Shown here: positions 11,857 to 23,935 of the stretch, piece after piece | How positions within the stretch are numbered: position 1 is the stretch's first letter | Layout of the letters: every line of letters starts with the position of its first letter | NCBI GenBank assembly: GCA_036873755.1 | Contig: JAVTVY010016038.1 | Coordinates: 1 to 64,000 of the forward strand | Direction of reading: 5' to 3' | Length of the DNA stretch: 64,000 nucleotides | Source of the DNA: Hanleya hanleyi | Lineage: Eukaryota > Mollusca > Polyplacophora > Lepidopleurida > Hanleyidae | The notes under the pieces: model-generated | Database searches by the model: none | What the model saw: only the letters and a program-made list of their open reading frames with translations | Told to the model about the DNA's origin: nothing | Translations under genes and position numbers: made by a program

Positions 11857-12729
11857 TCATCCGAGGGGGTGGTCGATCAGCTTAGCCACGAAGAACGTAA
11901 CATTGGTGGCCCTCTCCACTGTCCGTTGTTCCCATTCCAAGGGATCCACGGTGTCCAGTTTCTCCAGCATCGTCTCTAGCGACGCCCGGTTAATGATGGC
12001 GAAAGGATGGTCGTACACTTGGTTGTTGGCACCGGAATAGAAATAGCGCAGTTTATCTGTCAACTTATGGCGTAAGATGTACCCGAAAACGACGTTTAAT
12101 TTGAAGGCCGTAGGTTAGTCATTGATGATGGCTTCCACGTAGCTGCGTAGACGGGCGAGGTCGGTCAGTCGGAAATTGTAGATATCTTGAATAGGGCGAT
12201 GATAGTGGAAACAGTGCCGGATCATGGGCCAATGGCGCCGATAGATGTCACTCACTGGATGGTCTTCGTGTAACAGATCGCTAGGAACATTTATGGGGTC
12301 GTCCGCGAAGTGTACTTTGCCATCCACGTCGTACAAAATCTGGCCCAAGGTCTTGCCGTCGGAATTTGACTGTTGAATTAGGGCGACATCATCATCGGCC
12401 CTGGTGCGATGGGTGGGATTTCTCGCTGTCTCGATACTGGTGCCTACGGGCTCCTCTACCTGCAAACGTGGCTGGGGAACAGGGTGTCGTGTGCGTTGGT
12501 GTCGCAGCAACTGACTGGTCAGTTTGAAAAGCCGACCACATTCCTCGCATGGACGCTTGGGTGGCCCATGAATTGAACGTTCATGGCGCTGTAAATGATC
12601 CGGGCATTGACACGACAGTGTACATATCGTACAGCTATACCGGGCGGTTCCGTCGTGCTTGGTAGCCTCATGGCGGCGCAAGTCGTGCAGACGAGTGAAT
12701 GATTTCGAGCACGTAGTATAAGTGAACAT
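11857..12729 (-). pseudogene. Second Polinton PolB fragment with N-terminal C2H2 fingers
   Basis: One reading frame runs from 12729 to 11857 with a single internal stop (TAA at 12115-12117, where the other PolB has Gln). From about residue 130 it aligns with the start of the PolB at 2199-4283: RRHWPMIRHCFH, IYNFRL, AFKLN, FGYILR, ERATNVTFFV. Before that are about three zinc-finger units. The first lacks its first Cys; the second (CTIC...HLQRHERSIH) and third (CEEC...LLRHQRTRH) are complete C2H2 fingers. Homology stops at the DHPLG motif near 11860, so the exonuclease and polymerase domains are gone. It is clearly diverged from the first PolB and so belongs to a different Polinton lineage. Confidence 0.82.
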
Positions 12730-13257
12730 CTTGGTGGTTGAGTGTCGGATGAAAAGGCCAGGCTGCTTCCTTTTTATAGCACGATAGCTGGTGATCTATT
12801 TTTACCACACTCAGTTCAACTACCCCCAAGTCGAGGACCGAGATGTACTGGTGTACTACTGAACCGCATTGCGCGCTCGTGTGTGCGTGTGTGTGTGGGC
12901 GGGTGTGTGTGAGTCCAACCTTGCACAATGTCGAATTACGTTCTCTCCGAAACTGGTAGTGACGTCACAAGACTGGTGGCGCACCCTATCGGAAGTAGGT
13001 CAATATGCGCAAAGATCCACTTTTATAATACCGGATATTAATAATGGTGGACAGGGGTCAAAGGTCACTTCCTGGTCACGTGACAGCCCGCAGTTATCTC
13101 CTTCTAGCTCCAAATTTTTGCCACCAAGGCGACCTTGCCATAAATACAAGGGTCAGTCACAAAGGTCAATACCACCGAATTAGCTCTTTCAAATGGTTAA
13201 CTACGGTATTAAAAAAAACCACAAATCACATTGTTGTACGAAAAAAAATCCACATCT
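12730..13257. other. Polinton-like non-coding region upstream of the PolB fragment
   Basis: No gene is visible. A GT-rich tract lies at about 12880-12912. A GGGTCAAAGGTCA direct repeat (nuclear-receptor DR1 type) is at 13055-13067, followed by TCACGTGA. At 13140 ATAAATACAAGGGTCAG closely resembles the TATA module TATAAATACGAGGGTCAG at 51098, so a + strand Polinton promoter was probably here. The gypsy LTR begins directly after. Confidence 0.55.
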
Positions 13258-13259
13258 AG

Positions 13260-15146
13260 TGAGACAAGCAACCAATTTACTCTGTTTAAATTTGCATTGT
13301 TTTAATTAAACTTACAAATTGTTATCCATAAAATATTTCTCCTGGTGTTCTCTGATTGTGGTTCTATTAATTGTAGTTCATTACAGATAATTACCAGTGG
13401 TGTCGAGTATTTTGAGGTTATCTGCAGTCTGTCTATAGTTTATACTTGCATGTCGTTGTTGTAGTGAAATACTTCGTTTGACCACATGGTCATGGATTTT
13501 GTGCTGTTTAACTTGAATTAATGGAGTTAAATGATCTTTACGCATAAACGAACTTAGAATAATCTATTACCTTGGCTAGATATTGCATGACAAACAGTGG
13601 TTTGATGTAGTTCAGCACTTGTTGATCATAAAAGTTGCAAAGTTTATTCCTCTCTGCACGGAGGCAGCCATGTTGTTTTTATAGTGATACTCTCTGAACC
13701 AGACGTTCATATTTTATTTCAGATAAAACTAGAAGAGTATCGTGGGTGATACTATATCACTGTGTAAACTATATTTAATATATGTTATGAACATGCAGTG
13801 AATTTGTAGATCCAGTGCCTAGATTTATCTACTGAGTGATTTTGGTGTTTGAACATTATGGGTTCGAGAATAGCGTGCTGACGTGCATATAAGCGGGAAT
13901 TTCGGTTTTCTCGGGGACTTGGACCAATACCACGGACAAGTCCACAGCTCTCATTTGAAGACTCCTCCGGACTGCTCCAGCTGACATGAATGTACCAGAG
14001 GTATGCTGAAACATTGGAATTAACGCTACTGGCTGTCGAGATAATAATGGTTCAGTGTCTTGGTTTCATTCTGCTGTTTTGACTCTCTGAAGTACTTGGG
14101 ACATTCCAAGAATTCATGGAGTGACTGTCAAACTGAATGTAAGTAAGACTCTATGCCTATATTATCTACCCAAAATTATGTAAAGAAGCCTATTAAATAC
14201 CAGATAACAAAGAAACCAGGTTGTGAGAATTAATTGGGTCTCAGAACTGTGAGAATTACAAAACTGATCATTATTTCATGAAATCTTGGGCTGACCCATG
14301 AAATCTTGGACACCAAAGATATCTTGGACAGCCAAGAAAACATGGATTATTGAAACAGTATTCTACTACAGTCATCACTAATAGTTTCAGTGGTCAGCCA
14401 AGAAAACGTGGGTTATTGAAACAGTACTCTACCCAGCCACACATTAACAGTTCCAGTGATAGTCCATGAAATCATGGACAGCCAAGAAAACATGGATTAC
14501 TTAGTGAAGCAGTATTAAACTACATCCATACATTTATAGTTTCACTGATCATCCAAGAAATCTTGGACATCCAAGAAAACACGGACTACTAATGAAACAT
14601 TATTCAATTGCAGCCACTAACAGTTCCATTGATCGTCCATGAAAATATAGCCAGCCAAGAAAACACGGACTACTATTAAACAGTATTCGACTGCAGCCTG
14701 TCTCCAATAGTACTAATGAGGGACATTAATCAAATCTGTGGATTCCCTAGCTTCTATGCACTTAGCACGTCATAGCAACAGAAGTAGATGCAGTTGCTTT
14801 TATACATGGAGTAAATTAGAGTAAATTAGAAGAACAAGTGATATATATCCTTCTTTATTCATTTGTGTGATAGCGAGACAGAGAGATGTGATGATATCCA
14901 TGCCTATATGTCAACATTGTAATAAAAGATTATTTTATTGTGATTCCAAAATTCTGGTGTTGGTTGTCTGTCTGTTTGTTCCAGAGATCTCTGATGCAGG
15001 ATCAGCATATGAATAATAGGGGTGAATCTGTGTATGGTGGAATAAGACGTTATCGTGTTATCTCCAGCACCCTTCATTTTTCATGTACTGAATACTGACA
15101 CAGATCATCCGCATTTTAGACTTCACTTGACAGCTTTATCGCTACA
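13260..15146 (+). repeat. 5' LTR of the gypsy element
   Basis: It starts TGAGACAAGC and ends ...CGCTACA, and matches 23936-25793. A TATA-like CATATAAGCGGG is at about 13885 and AATAAAAG at about 14922. The middle (14280-14700) has five degenerate copies, 67-90 bp apart, of a unit with CCAAGAAAACATGG. A possible primer-binding site (GACGCCCGAAATGGGACC) follows within about 10 bp. Confidence 0.9.
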
Positions 15147-15206
15147 TTATTTTGACGCCCGAAATGGGACCTGTTATTTCTTAATGGGTCCAGTGATACG
15201 AACCAA

Positions 15207-16990
15207 GTGAAGCCTAGTGGTGAGAATAGCGGAAATTCAGTCTATACGCAGAGACTTACAGAGTTACAGTTACTTGGAAGCTATGGAGACGGGGTATTTA
15301 GAGAGACAGCTACGGGGGGTAGACGAAGGAGATCTGGCAGATCACTGGTAGAAGATATCGGTAACACAGCGAGTGAAGCTGATACTCAGGAAAGTGCAGA
15401 TGAAATCCAGGAGGATGGAGCATTTGGCACTACAGCATCATCGAAGGCACAGTCGTCCATGGTCAATGTTCTCGCATTACATCGTGAGAATACCTTGAAA
15501 ACTATAGAGAAATCCAGTATACCTATAACTGATTTGGGCGATGTTACTCAGAATACAGTGGGCCTTCCTACCCACGCTGGGCAGACGCATGAAACATCTG
15601 GGGATAAATCAAATAGATTTACAGAAGGAAGTAGCCAATACAGTCGGATCTGTATTGAAAGCAGCTATGGCAGAGTTGGCAGCGACTTTAACTGGTGTTA
15701 TCAAGGAAGTTAGTATAGCAACTAAGGTGATGAGCAGCTATGCTAGTGACATCAGAAACGGGACCAGGAACGAAATTGACCACCGAAATTGTGTCCGAGC
15801 CAGATATGCTCTCAATATCCAGAGGTTCCCATGGTGATTCATCCAGTGATGAAGCACCATCTAGCACTAATATTCTTGTACCAAAAGTGAGGAACCATAA
15901 TGCCAAGTTACCTCCATTCACAGGTAACTTTGGGAGGTCTGGTATAATCGGTTCGAGGATGTAGCTGCACTGAAGGGATGGACTGCTGCAGATAAACTTG
16001 GCGAGCTCTTACCGCGAATTCAAGGTAAAGCTGGAGAGTTTGTCTATGGGCAGCTCTCTAGGAATGTCCGAAATAATTTCAGTTCGCTCATAGATGAGCT
16101 TAATCATCGTTTCAAGAAGGTGGAAACCGCAAAACGGTTTGGAGCACAGTTCAGCAACCGTGGCCAAAAAGCTGGGGAAAGTGCAGAAAATTATGCAGCA
16201 GATCTTAAACGGTTGTATGACAAAGCTCATGCAAACGGAGACCGAGAAACAAGGCGAGAAGATCTACTACGAAAATTCATGGATGGCCTTAGTGATGAAA
16301 AAGCCCGGTTTCATGTCGACTACATAACCCGGAAATGTGGATGAAGCTGTGTATGAGGTTGTGGATTTTTTGGAAACACAGCGTCGAACTGGCTTTAATG
16401 AGGATCGACGAAATAGGAAACCAGTTAGCCTAGTCAACAATGATAGCGATGAGTCCCCATCTGAGCCACAAGTTGGAGTTCGAGCAGCCATACAGACACG
16501 TGGTCAGAAGAAATGCAATCAGGACAAGCCTGAGGAAGCAGGGATCAGCAGTGAACAGAACACCTGCCAGGGAAAGCCTGATAATTGTGTAACTGAAGTA
16601 GTAAAGCTGCGAGAAGACTTCACGAAGATGTTTGACTCTCTGAAAACTCAGATTGAGTCCTTTTCAAAGAACACACAACAGCCGGGTACCTACAAAAAGA
16701 TGTTTCAGCAGACACCACCCCAGAATAAGACTACTGTTCCAACTCAGCCAATTGCAGAACAGAAACAGTTCACATGATGTTTTCGATGTGGTGGAAATCC
16801 CTTCATTAGAGACTGCACCTATCAGGTTACGGGGCAGTTAAATGTCTCCGCCAAACCGTTTATGCCTAATCGAGGTAATGGCCAGCGTCGCGAAAACAAA
16901 TATTTCCAGAATACAGCCTCTGGTGGACAACAGAGGACATATAAGTCATCAAACTTCCAGGGATAGGCTCAGTAGGCCAAGAGACGGTCC
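15207..16990 (+). pseudogene. gag: gag remnant of the gypsy element
   Basis: The gag region is split over several frames. The N-terminal stretch (15207-15713) is polar and unrecognised. The capsid-like core at 15890-16490 has KLPPFTGNF, a WTAADKLGELLPRIQGKAGEF block and a GESAENYAADLKRLYDKA block. A single C2HC zinc knuckle (CFRCGGNPFIRDC) follows at about 16779-16820, directly after an in-frame TGA. At least three frameshifts or stops separate these parts, so no full Gag can be made. Order and motifs fit a Ty3/gypsy Gag. Confidence 0.8.
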
Positions 16991-17089
16991 CGAGTAAAAC
17001 AGGGCCGTCCAACAGCATATTTGCGGATAACACAGTCAACCTGGAGAGTCTGACCCCTAACCCTGAAACCATACGGAGGGAAAAGCCTA

Positions 17090-17845
17090 GGTATGAAGGG
17101 GTTTACATCAGTGATACCTTGCAGGGAATATATGTCACATACACCGTGGATACTGGAGCTACAGCCACTATCTGACCATATTTACTCCAAGATACCACAG
17201 AACCAGCGACCAGATTTGAAACAGACTGGTAAAAGAAGACTGGCCTGTGCAGATGGCAGTAAATTGGACTACAAGGGAAAAGCTGAAATATCTCTAGGAC
17301 CTCTTCGCATGGAGCGAGAATTAGTCGCCAACATTGAAGATGATGTGCTACTGGGAACAGACATTCTGCAAAAGGGACGAAGTGGACCTGCTGACCTGTT
17401 GCTGAGTGAAGGGCAGATGATTTTGGAGAACGTGATCATCCCATTGGAGCAAATACCGTCATCATCTGTTAGGTAGATCATTTTGTGATTCCTGGAATGA
17501 CAGAAATGATGATTGATGTTTCCGTGGATAGAGCCGAGAATGAAACAGATGATTATGGAGTCCTGATACAGACATTGCCACATTTTACAGAGGCGCAATC
17601 TTTGATTGTAGCGCCATATTTGGTGAATATTACAGATCATACTACTGTAAAAGTCAGGGTCTTGAATCCGTTTCCTGACTATAATTCCATAAAACAAGAC
17701 GAAACTGTGGGGTTTGCAGAAGCTGTGAGGACCGAAGATGTTAAAGATGCAGCCAAGAAAGAAGTTGAACTTGAAGTAGAAAATGTTGATACTGTGAAAA
17801 GACTTGTTCTGCAGAATAACACCCCAAAGATTCAAGAAGTATATG
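17090..17845 (+). pseudogene. Retroviral-type aspartic protease and pol leader
   Basis: The catalytic VDTGA sits at about 17147-17161 in one frame. The rest of the protease fold (ACADGSKLDYKGKA, LVANIEDDVLLGTDIL) is in the frame beginning at 17093, so a frameshift splits the domain. A linker ORF from 17485 leads toward RT and is cut by the PLE insertion at 17846. The protease matures Gag-Pol in intact relatives; this one cannot be made as read. Confidence 0.75.
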
Positions 17846-18430
17846 GTTACAACACATATAAGGGAAGTGGGAAGAGGTGCCGACATACTGACAGAATCAC
17901 ATGGCTTCACAGTATAGTCTTCTGGTTAACCTATTCTAAAGCACATACCAAGAATCTAACGATTCGTGATATGTGTTGTATCTCAGGTACGCTTTTATTG
18001 TACCTGTTCAGGTGGCAACTTGGATGGCATGACCACACGGCCCCTAGCATTGGCATAAGCGGTATTAGATACAAATCTAGAGAGCTATGATGGAAATGCT
18101 CTGACAACTCGTATATTGGTAATTGGTGAGCTGTGTCGCTGTGACAACTCGTACACTGGGAATTGGTGAGCTGTATCGTCGTCAGATGAAAATGACGGCA
18201 GTTAACACAAAAGACTAGTCTATAAGACTAGCCCTATGTCGACCAAGCATCAACTTCCCACAAATGCCAACATATATCAAAGACCAAAAGGTCTGTACAG
18301 GGGGCGGGCTTCGGGGACGAAACGTCCACCAGCAGAATCTCGCCATATACAGGTAAAAATTACAACACATAAGGAAGTGGGAAGAGGTGCCGACATACTG
18401 ACAGAGTCACATGGCTTCACAGTATAGTCA
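17846..18430 (-). mobile_element. PLE-derived insertion inside gypsy pol
   Basis: An insertion of about 585 bp in reverse orientation to 9727-10379 separates the gypsy protease from RT. Its two ends carry a direct repeat of about 70 bp (ACAACACATA...GAAGTGGGAAGAGGTGCCGACATACTGACAG...CACAGTATAGTC). This is the pseudo-LTR layout seen at the other copies in the window. Confidence 0.75.
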
Positions 18431-18539
18431 CTAGGGGAATTGAAGCTGCAACATCACCTAAGGGCAACCATGATGGTGTTACTAATATCCCAATACATCT
18501 CTCGTCACTGTATGAAGAAACGGTGGAAAACAACCAGAT

Positions 18540-20020
18540 GTGACAATGTTGTTGAATGATTTTCAAGATGTTTTCTCCAAGCACGAGTGTGATTTAGGTG
18601 TGACACACCTTGTAGAGCACAGCATAGATGTTGGTGAAACTAAGCCTATTAGACAGCCTCCGAGACGACTTCCACTAGCAGTTGCGGGTGAAGAAAAGAC
18701 AGCCATTGAGAAACTACAGAAGCAGGTTCGGTAAGACCTTCGATGTCACCTTGGGCTTCGCCGATAGTTCTGGTGCGGAAGAAGAATAGAACAATACGCC
18801 CATGCGTTGATTATCGCCGCGTTAATGCTGTCACACGGAAGGATGCTTTTCCTCTCCCTCGAACTCAAGACTGCCTTGATTCCCTGGAAGGAGCAGTGTG
18901 GTTTTCGACCCTTGACTTAACATCGGCATACAATCAAGTGCCTGTCAAGAAAGAGGATGTTCTCAAAACAGCGTTTGTTACACGACATGGTTTGTTCGAG
19001 TATAGCACTATGCCCTTTGATCTCTGCAACGCGCCGGCAACATTTGAGAGGCTTATGGAATTAGCTCTGAGTGGACTTGAGTGGACCAAGTGTCTCATTT
19101 ATTTGGATGACGTGATTGTGTTTGGGAGGACATTCGACGAACACCTGGACAGACTGCGTGAGGTTCTTACCAGGATAAGAGATGCTGGATTGAAGCTGAA
19201 CCCATCAAAATTTGAGCTGTTCAAAAAGACAGGTCACATTTTTAGGACACATCATTTCACAGGAGAGGTTTTTGCCTAATCCGGACAACGTAAAGAAACT
19301 TGTGGAATGGCCCACTCCAAGAAATGCAAAGTCCGTGCTTTACTGGGAATGGGTAACTATTACAGGAGATTCGTGAAAAACTTTTCACAGATTGTTAAAC
19401 CGCTTACTGAGTTGACAAAGAAGAATAATGTCTTCCAATGGACCCCAGGATGCCAGACAGCTTTCGAAGATCTGAAGGCGATCCTGATCAGCCCAGATAT
19501 CATGGGCTACCCCAAGGAGAATAGCCAATTCGTGCTAGACACAGATGCTTGTGATGTGAGCATAGGAGCTGTGCTGTCACAAATCCAGGATGGAAGATAA
19601 AGAGTAATTTCTTATGGCAGTAGGACACTGAATAAAGCAGAAAGAAATTACTGTGTCACTGATCGAGAGTTATTGGCAGTGAAGTATTTTATTGAACACT
19701 TCAAACACTACCTTTTGTGTAGAAGGTTTTTAGTGAGAACTGACCACCAGGCATTGAAGTGGTTGTTCAGTCTAAAAGAGCCCAAGAACAGAATTGCTCG
19801 GTGGATTGAGATTCTTTCGGCCTTTGACTTCGAGATTGAACCTCGGGCAGGCAAGAATCATGGGGTAATGCTGATGCCATGTCGAGATGCCCGAATCCAT
19901 GGCATTGTGTATGCCCTGATGAAACAGATGCGAATCTGCTTAGTTGTGGACCATGCCCAAAGTGTGACAAAAGGTCAGTGGACATGGACAGCTCACTCAT
20001 CTCGAGAGAGATTACAGTAA
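18540..20020 (+). pseudogene. Reverse transcriptase and RNase H of the gypsy element
   Basis: RT motifs appear in order: SPWASPIVLVRKK, RPCVDYRRVNAVT, FSTLDLTSAYNQV, the catalytic YLDD at about 19099-19110 and LKLNPSKFELF. The connection domain follows (LLGMGNYYRRFVKNFS), then RNase H (FVLDTDACDVSIGAVLSQ, and RTDHQALKWL). A frameshift near 18733 and another near 19260, plus a stop at about 19600, break the polyprotein. A Cys-rich tail (CVCPDETDANLLSCGPCPKC) after RNase H continues in another frame to about 20030. Confidence 0.88.
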
Positions 20021-20545
20021 GCCGAGTGGTCAAGCGACAACAGGATCAGAAACTCTGGAAGATAGTAATCATGCCAATAAAGAAGACATATACCTACCTT
20101 GTCAGTGTCATGTTATCATTTTTGAGTATTCTCTCCATTGAGAACCTCCGTGCCATTAACTGGTGGAGTCAACATGAACTGAATGAAAGTGAAGATGACA
20201 GGCCTGAAATAGACAACGCTAGAGTACCACAAGTTCCCAGATTCACATGCTGGAAAACATGTTTGAAACCATTCATTGGTGGCTGTACGAGATTGGCGAA
20301 GATGTTTTTCTGTTCTGTTACCGAGAGATGCTTCTCGGAGGGTGCAAGATGTCATCTGTAGTGTGACAGAAACCCCATGGATACAGGGGTATACTATGAC
20401 GACCTTGCGGAAGAAGCAACTTGAAGATCCAGATTTAGGTCCAGTATTAAAATGACATGAGAGTGGTCAACGGTCTTTTGGTGCTGAAGTATGTGCAACA
20501 AGCCCAGCTACCCGCCATTATTGGAATAATTGGGATAATCTAATC

Positions 20546-21712
20546 GTGAACGATGGAGTACTCTTTCGAAGATTTGTTCGCAAAGATGTCAGTGGTGGAC
20601 ATTGGCAGTTTTTAGTACCACGGTCGATGAGGGAATATGTTTTGAAGCACATGGACGACTCTGTTCTGTCTGGCCACCTGGGACGCAAGAAGACTAAAGA
20701 AAAGACTCTTCAGAGATTCTATTGGTTCGGTGTCCGTGATGATGTAGAGAACTGGATCAAGAAATGTGATGTGTGTAGTGCTAGTAAGCCGCCATCACGC
20801 ATGCCATGTGCACCCCTCGGCGACATGAGAGTTGGCGCACCACTGGATCGGTTGGCAACAGACATTCTCCGACCCCTACCTGAGACACCACGTGGAAACA
20901 AGTATGTCTTGATTGTGACTGACCACTTCACCAACTGGGTGGAGGTGTTACCAGTACCAGACCAGACAGCAGGAACCTGCGCGCAGAAAATTTTAAATGA
21001 AGTCATCTGTCGATTCGGATGCCCCTTGGACATGCATTCTGATCAGGGATCAAACTATCGTAGTGAGCTGTTTGCCGAGTTATGTAGACTTTTAGAGATT
21101 AGAAAAACACAGACATCTCAGCGGCATCCTCAGTGCAATGGTAAAGTTGAACGATTTAACAGAACACTGGTACGGATGGTTCGTGCCTACTCAAGGGGTG
21201 AGCAGAGGGATTGGGACATTCACTTGGGATGTCTAGCAGCTGCATACCGTGCAGCACCTCATGAAAAGACAGGGTTAACACCTAACCTACTAATGCTGGG
21301 GAGAGAAGTCTACGTAGACAAGCTGAAAGAGAGGATGCAACATGCTCATGATGTAGCAAGGAATCGACTTAAAACTACAGCAAAACGGCAAAAGCAGATC
21401 GATTCTAAAACAACCCGTTATACCTATCAACCCTGTGAATACGTGTGGTATTTTCAGGAGTTACGGAAGAAAGGCATGAGTCAAAAGCTGATGCAACGGT
21501 ATGCTGGCCCATATGTGATCGTACAGAGGTTGAGCGACCTAGATTACGTCATACAATTAGATGCAAAGGGTACAAAAAGACTAGTGCACCATAACACATT
21601 CAAACCATGTGAAGGAGACACTAGGCTAAAGTGGGCGAAACGGGCTTTGGATAAAGTTAAACGGGAGGGGATCATAGCTACCAACCCCAAGATTTCATTG
21701 GATGACCACTGA
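20546..21712 (+). CDS. Integrase of the gypsy element
   Basis: An uninterrupted 388-residue frame. The N-terminal HHCC zinc finger ends with CDVC. The catalytic DDE triad is visible in ATDILRPLP, HSDQGSNYRS and KVERFNRTL. The GPY/F-type motif RYAGPYVIVQRLSDLDYVIQ is near the C-terminus, and no chromodomain follows. It is the only intact domain of the element, although in the parent it is part of the pol polyprotein, so it has no natural start codon of its own. Confidence 0.88.
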   Translation: MNDGVLFRRFVRKDVSGGHWQFLVPRSMREYVLKHMDDSVLSGHLGRKKTKEKTLQRFYWFGVRDDVENWIKKCDVCSASKPPSRMPCAPLGDMRVGAPLDRLATDILRPLPETPRGNKYVLIVTDHFTNWVEVLPVPDQTAGTCAQKILNEVICRFGCPLDMHSDQGSNYRSELFAELCRLLEIRKTQTSQRHPQCNGKVERFNRTLVRMVRAYSRGEQRDWDIHLGCLAAAYRAAPHEKTGLTPNLLMLGREVYVDKLKERMQHAHDVARNRLKTTAKRQKQIDSKTTRYTYQPCEYVWYFQELRKKGMSQKLMQRYAGPYVIVQRLSDLDYVIQLDAKGTKRLVHHNTFKPCEGDTRLKWAKRALDKVKREGIIATNPKISLDDH

Positions 21713-21781
21713 TACAGCCTTCCAATATGGTACTGTCTGATGATGCTGTAACTGATTATACTGATTTCCTTACAGTGTGCC

Positions 21782-23545
21782 ATGTCGTCCCAGGTCACTG
21801 CGAAGAAGAACTGCGACAAAGCAGCCAAAAGCCTTCAAAGGCGTGGTCCAGCTATGAAGTGTGCTCACTGCATTTACAGGGGTGACCGAATTCAGATGGT
21901 ACGCCATATCGTCCTGCTTCATGTCCCCCAAAAACCGTTCCTTTCTGTTGTCTGGCATGTGGGAAGAGGGGTGTAAAGAAGGATGAGATAAGTCGACATT
22001 TACAAATTAAACATCCAGGATTTGATGAGGGTACATATACAGGAGGTACCAAGGAACACTACGTTTTGAATCCCGCAGATGCCAAATGCTTAACCAATGA
22101 AGAGTCGTTGATGTACTATACAGAACGGAGTACTGCATCTAACCATGAAGCAGCTACAATAGAGAGACCAAAGCCAACAAAACCGGCACTGGATATGGAT
22201 GTCACGAAACCGGCACAAGTGATGATAGAACTTGTTTCGAAGAACACTGTTGCTGAGGTTATACCAGCCTCTGGAACGGATCCCAATCACAGAAAGTCAT
22301 CTCCTCTTAAAACTGTCACAACTTCTGATGGATCAATAGTTGCCTTCCCTAAGATTGATCTGCGTGGCATGATGGATTTACTGGAACGTCATCCTGAATT
22401 GCAGAAGGAGTTAGACGACGCACGAGAGTTAAGAACCGCGGTCGACTCTATTCAAGTCCAATCAGAATCCCCCGGTTACTATGTTATCCTAGAGGATCCA
22501 CTTTGCAGTACTGTAGCAGTACCAGCAGTAAGTGATATCTCAGCAACCCGTAGTTTGTTCGAGAAAATTGATCCAGGACTTAAGAACATCAATATGTGTG
22601 GCGATGCTCCTGATTGTAGGAATGTAGCTGTAGGTGCTCAGGAGGAACAGACCTAGATCAACTGGACTTGCATCCTAGTGCAAAGGAAATGGCTGAGTTG
22701 CTATCATCTCTACATTCTACGCCTGGTGAATCTTCTGTCATACAGAAACATCCAGTAGAAAAGTCACTTCCAATTCCACTTCAGACGTCTCTTCCGATTA
22801 AGGACGTCAATGACTTGATGGAAAACACTGTACGCAGTACAGTAGATGCTGTTGCTGGTCACTTTTCCACTAGGGCTCGAAACCATCGGATTCCACCTGA
22901 ACAAGATCTGCGACCACTGGTCACCCAGCTGACAGCCACAAATGTTCATCTTAGTTAGGTTGCTGCTCAAGTGAAACGTATGCAAGATACCCAAGGCCAG
23001 CTGATCAATACTTTGGATAGTTTTACCTCATCACTGTCTGGCCTGAAAGTAGATCTGAGTAGGCACACAAAGTCAACCTATGACCTCTCAACAGTGGTGA
23101 AACCCTTGACCAGACTCTCAATAGTCAAACTGACACTGTGCGTGCAGTTGTACAAGGAGTCCTGGACTCTCAGGTTGCTTTAACAAGCGCCTTACAACTC
23201 CAAGCTGAAGGGTTCCGTTTTATTGGGAATAAGCTTGAGACTGTGTTAGAGGACGAGAAGAGTGGAGGCCAAGTTTCGGGCCTGGTTCACAAAATTCTGA
23301 AGTCAGGGGACACCGATGGGCAGACCTCCAAACCACTTTTTGAGAGGCCAACAAGAGCAGTACCCCAACAGGAACATGCAGATGTGAAGGACTCCAAGAA
23401 ACGCCCACGAACCGATAGTCCTGTGAGGAATGAGGACCGGAGACAGGCCCCTTCCTACCCATTTCAAAGGAAGCAGGGTTATTGGCCCAGGAAAGATCGA
23501 CAGACTCCACCCAGGGAATTCTTTCCTCGAAGAGACCGGGAGTAG
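21782..23545 (+). pseudogene. Extra ORF in the env position with C2H2 zinc fingers
   Basis: Downstream of integrase is a further coding region of roughly 580 codons, broken by about four frameshifts. It starts MSSQVTAKK at 21782. The first finger-like motif is CAHCIYRGDRIQMVRHIVLLH, and a second follows around 21948-22015 (ending HLQIKHPGF). The centre is polar, partly coiled-coil-like, and the end is basic (KKRPRTDSP, then Arg/Pro-rich, stop at 23543). No signal peptide, furin site or transmembrane helix is visible, so it is not an envelope gene. The function is unknown; nucleic-acid binding is an inference from the fingers and the basic tail. Confidence 0.6.
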
Positions 23546-23935
23546 TGTGAAGTGATTTTTCTTGATACTCTTGAACTGTGATGTAATAGATTTCTGTGGA
23601 CTGTGATATGTATTGCCGTGATTTTAGTGCTTTTATCATGTATATTCGATGCCGAGATCAGTTATCTGTGTGGTACCTGATATATATTTCAAGGATCGTC
23701 ATTGTCTGAAGTTGTAAGTTAACTGTCACATGAATTAATGAACTGTGTTGACTGAGATGTTGAGAAATACTATTAGTGTTTGATTCCAGATGACATCTTG
23801 AACTGCAAGAGAACTTGGTTATGTGACCGAATATGTGAAGTGTTGAAGTTTCATTGAACTGGGAACTGTACATGCGTTTTGTGTTTGTTGCTTGTTTAAG
23901 GTTAAGGTGTCGTTTTCACCTTAAGTGGGGGATAG

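Noticed and set aside
21782..23545. Third gypsy ORF as an envelope gene
   Set aside because: No signal peptide, cleavage site or transmembrane segment; the motifs are zinc fingers and a basic tail.
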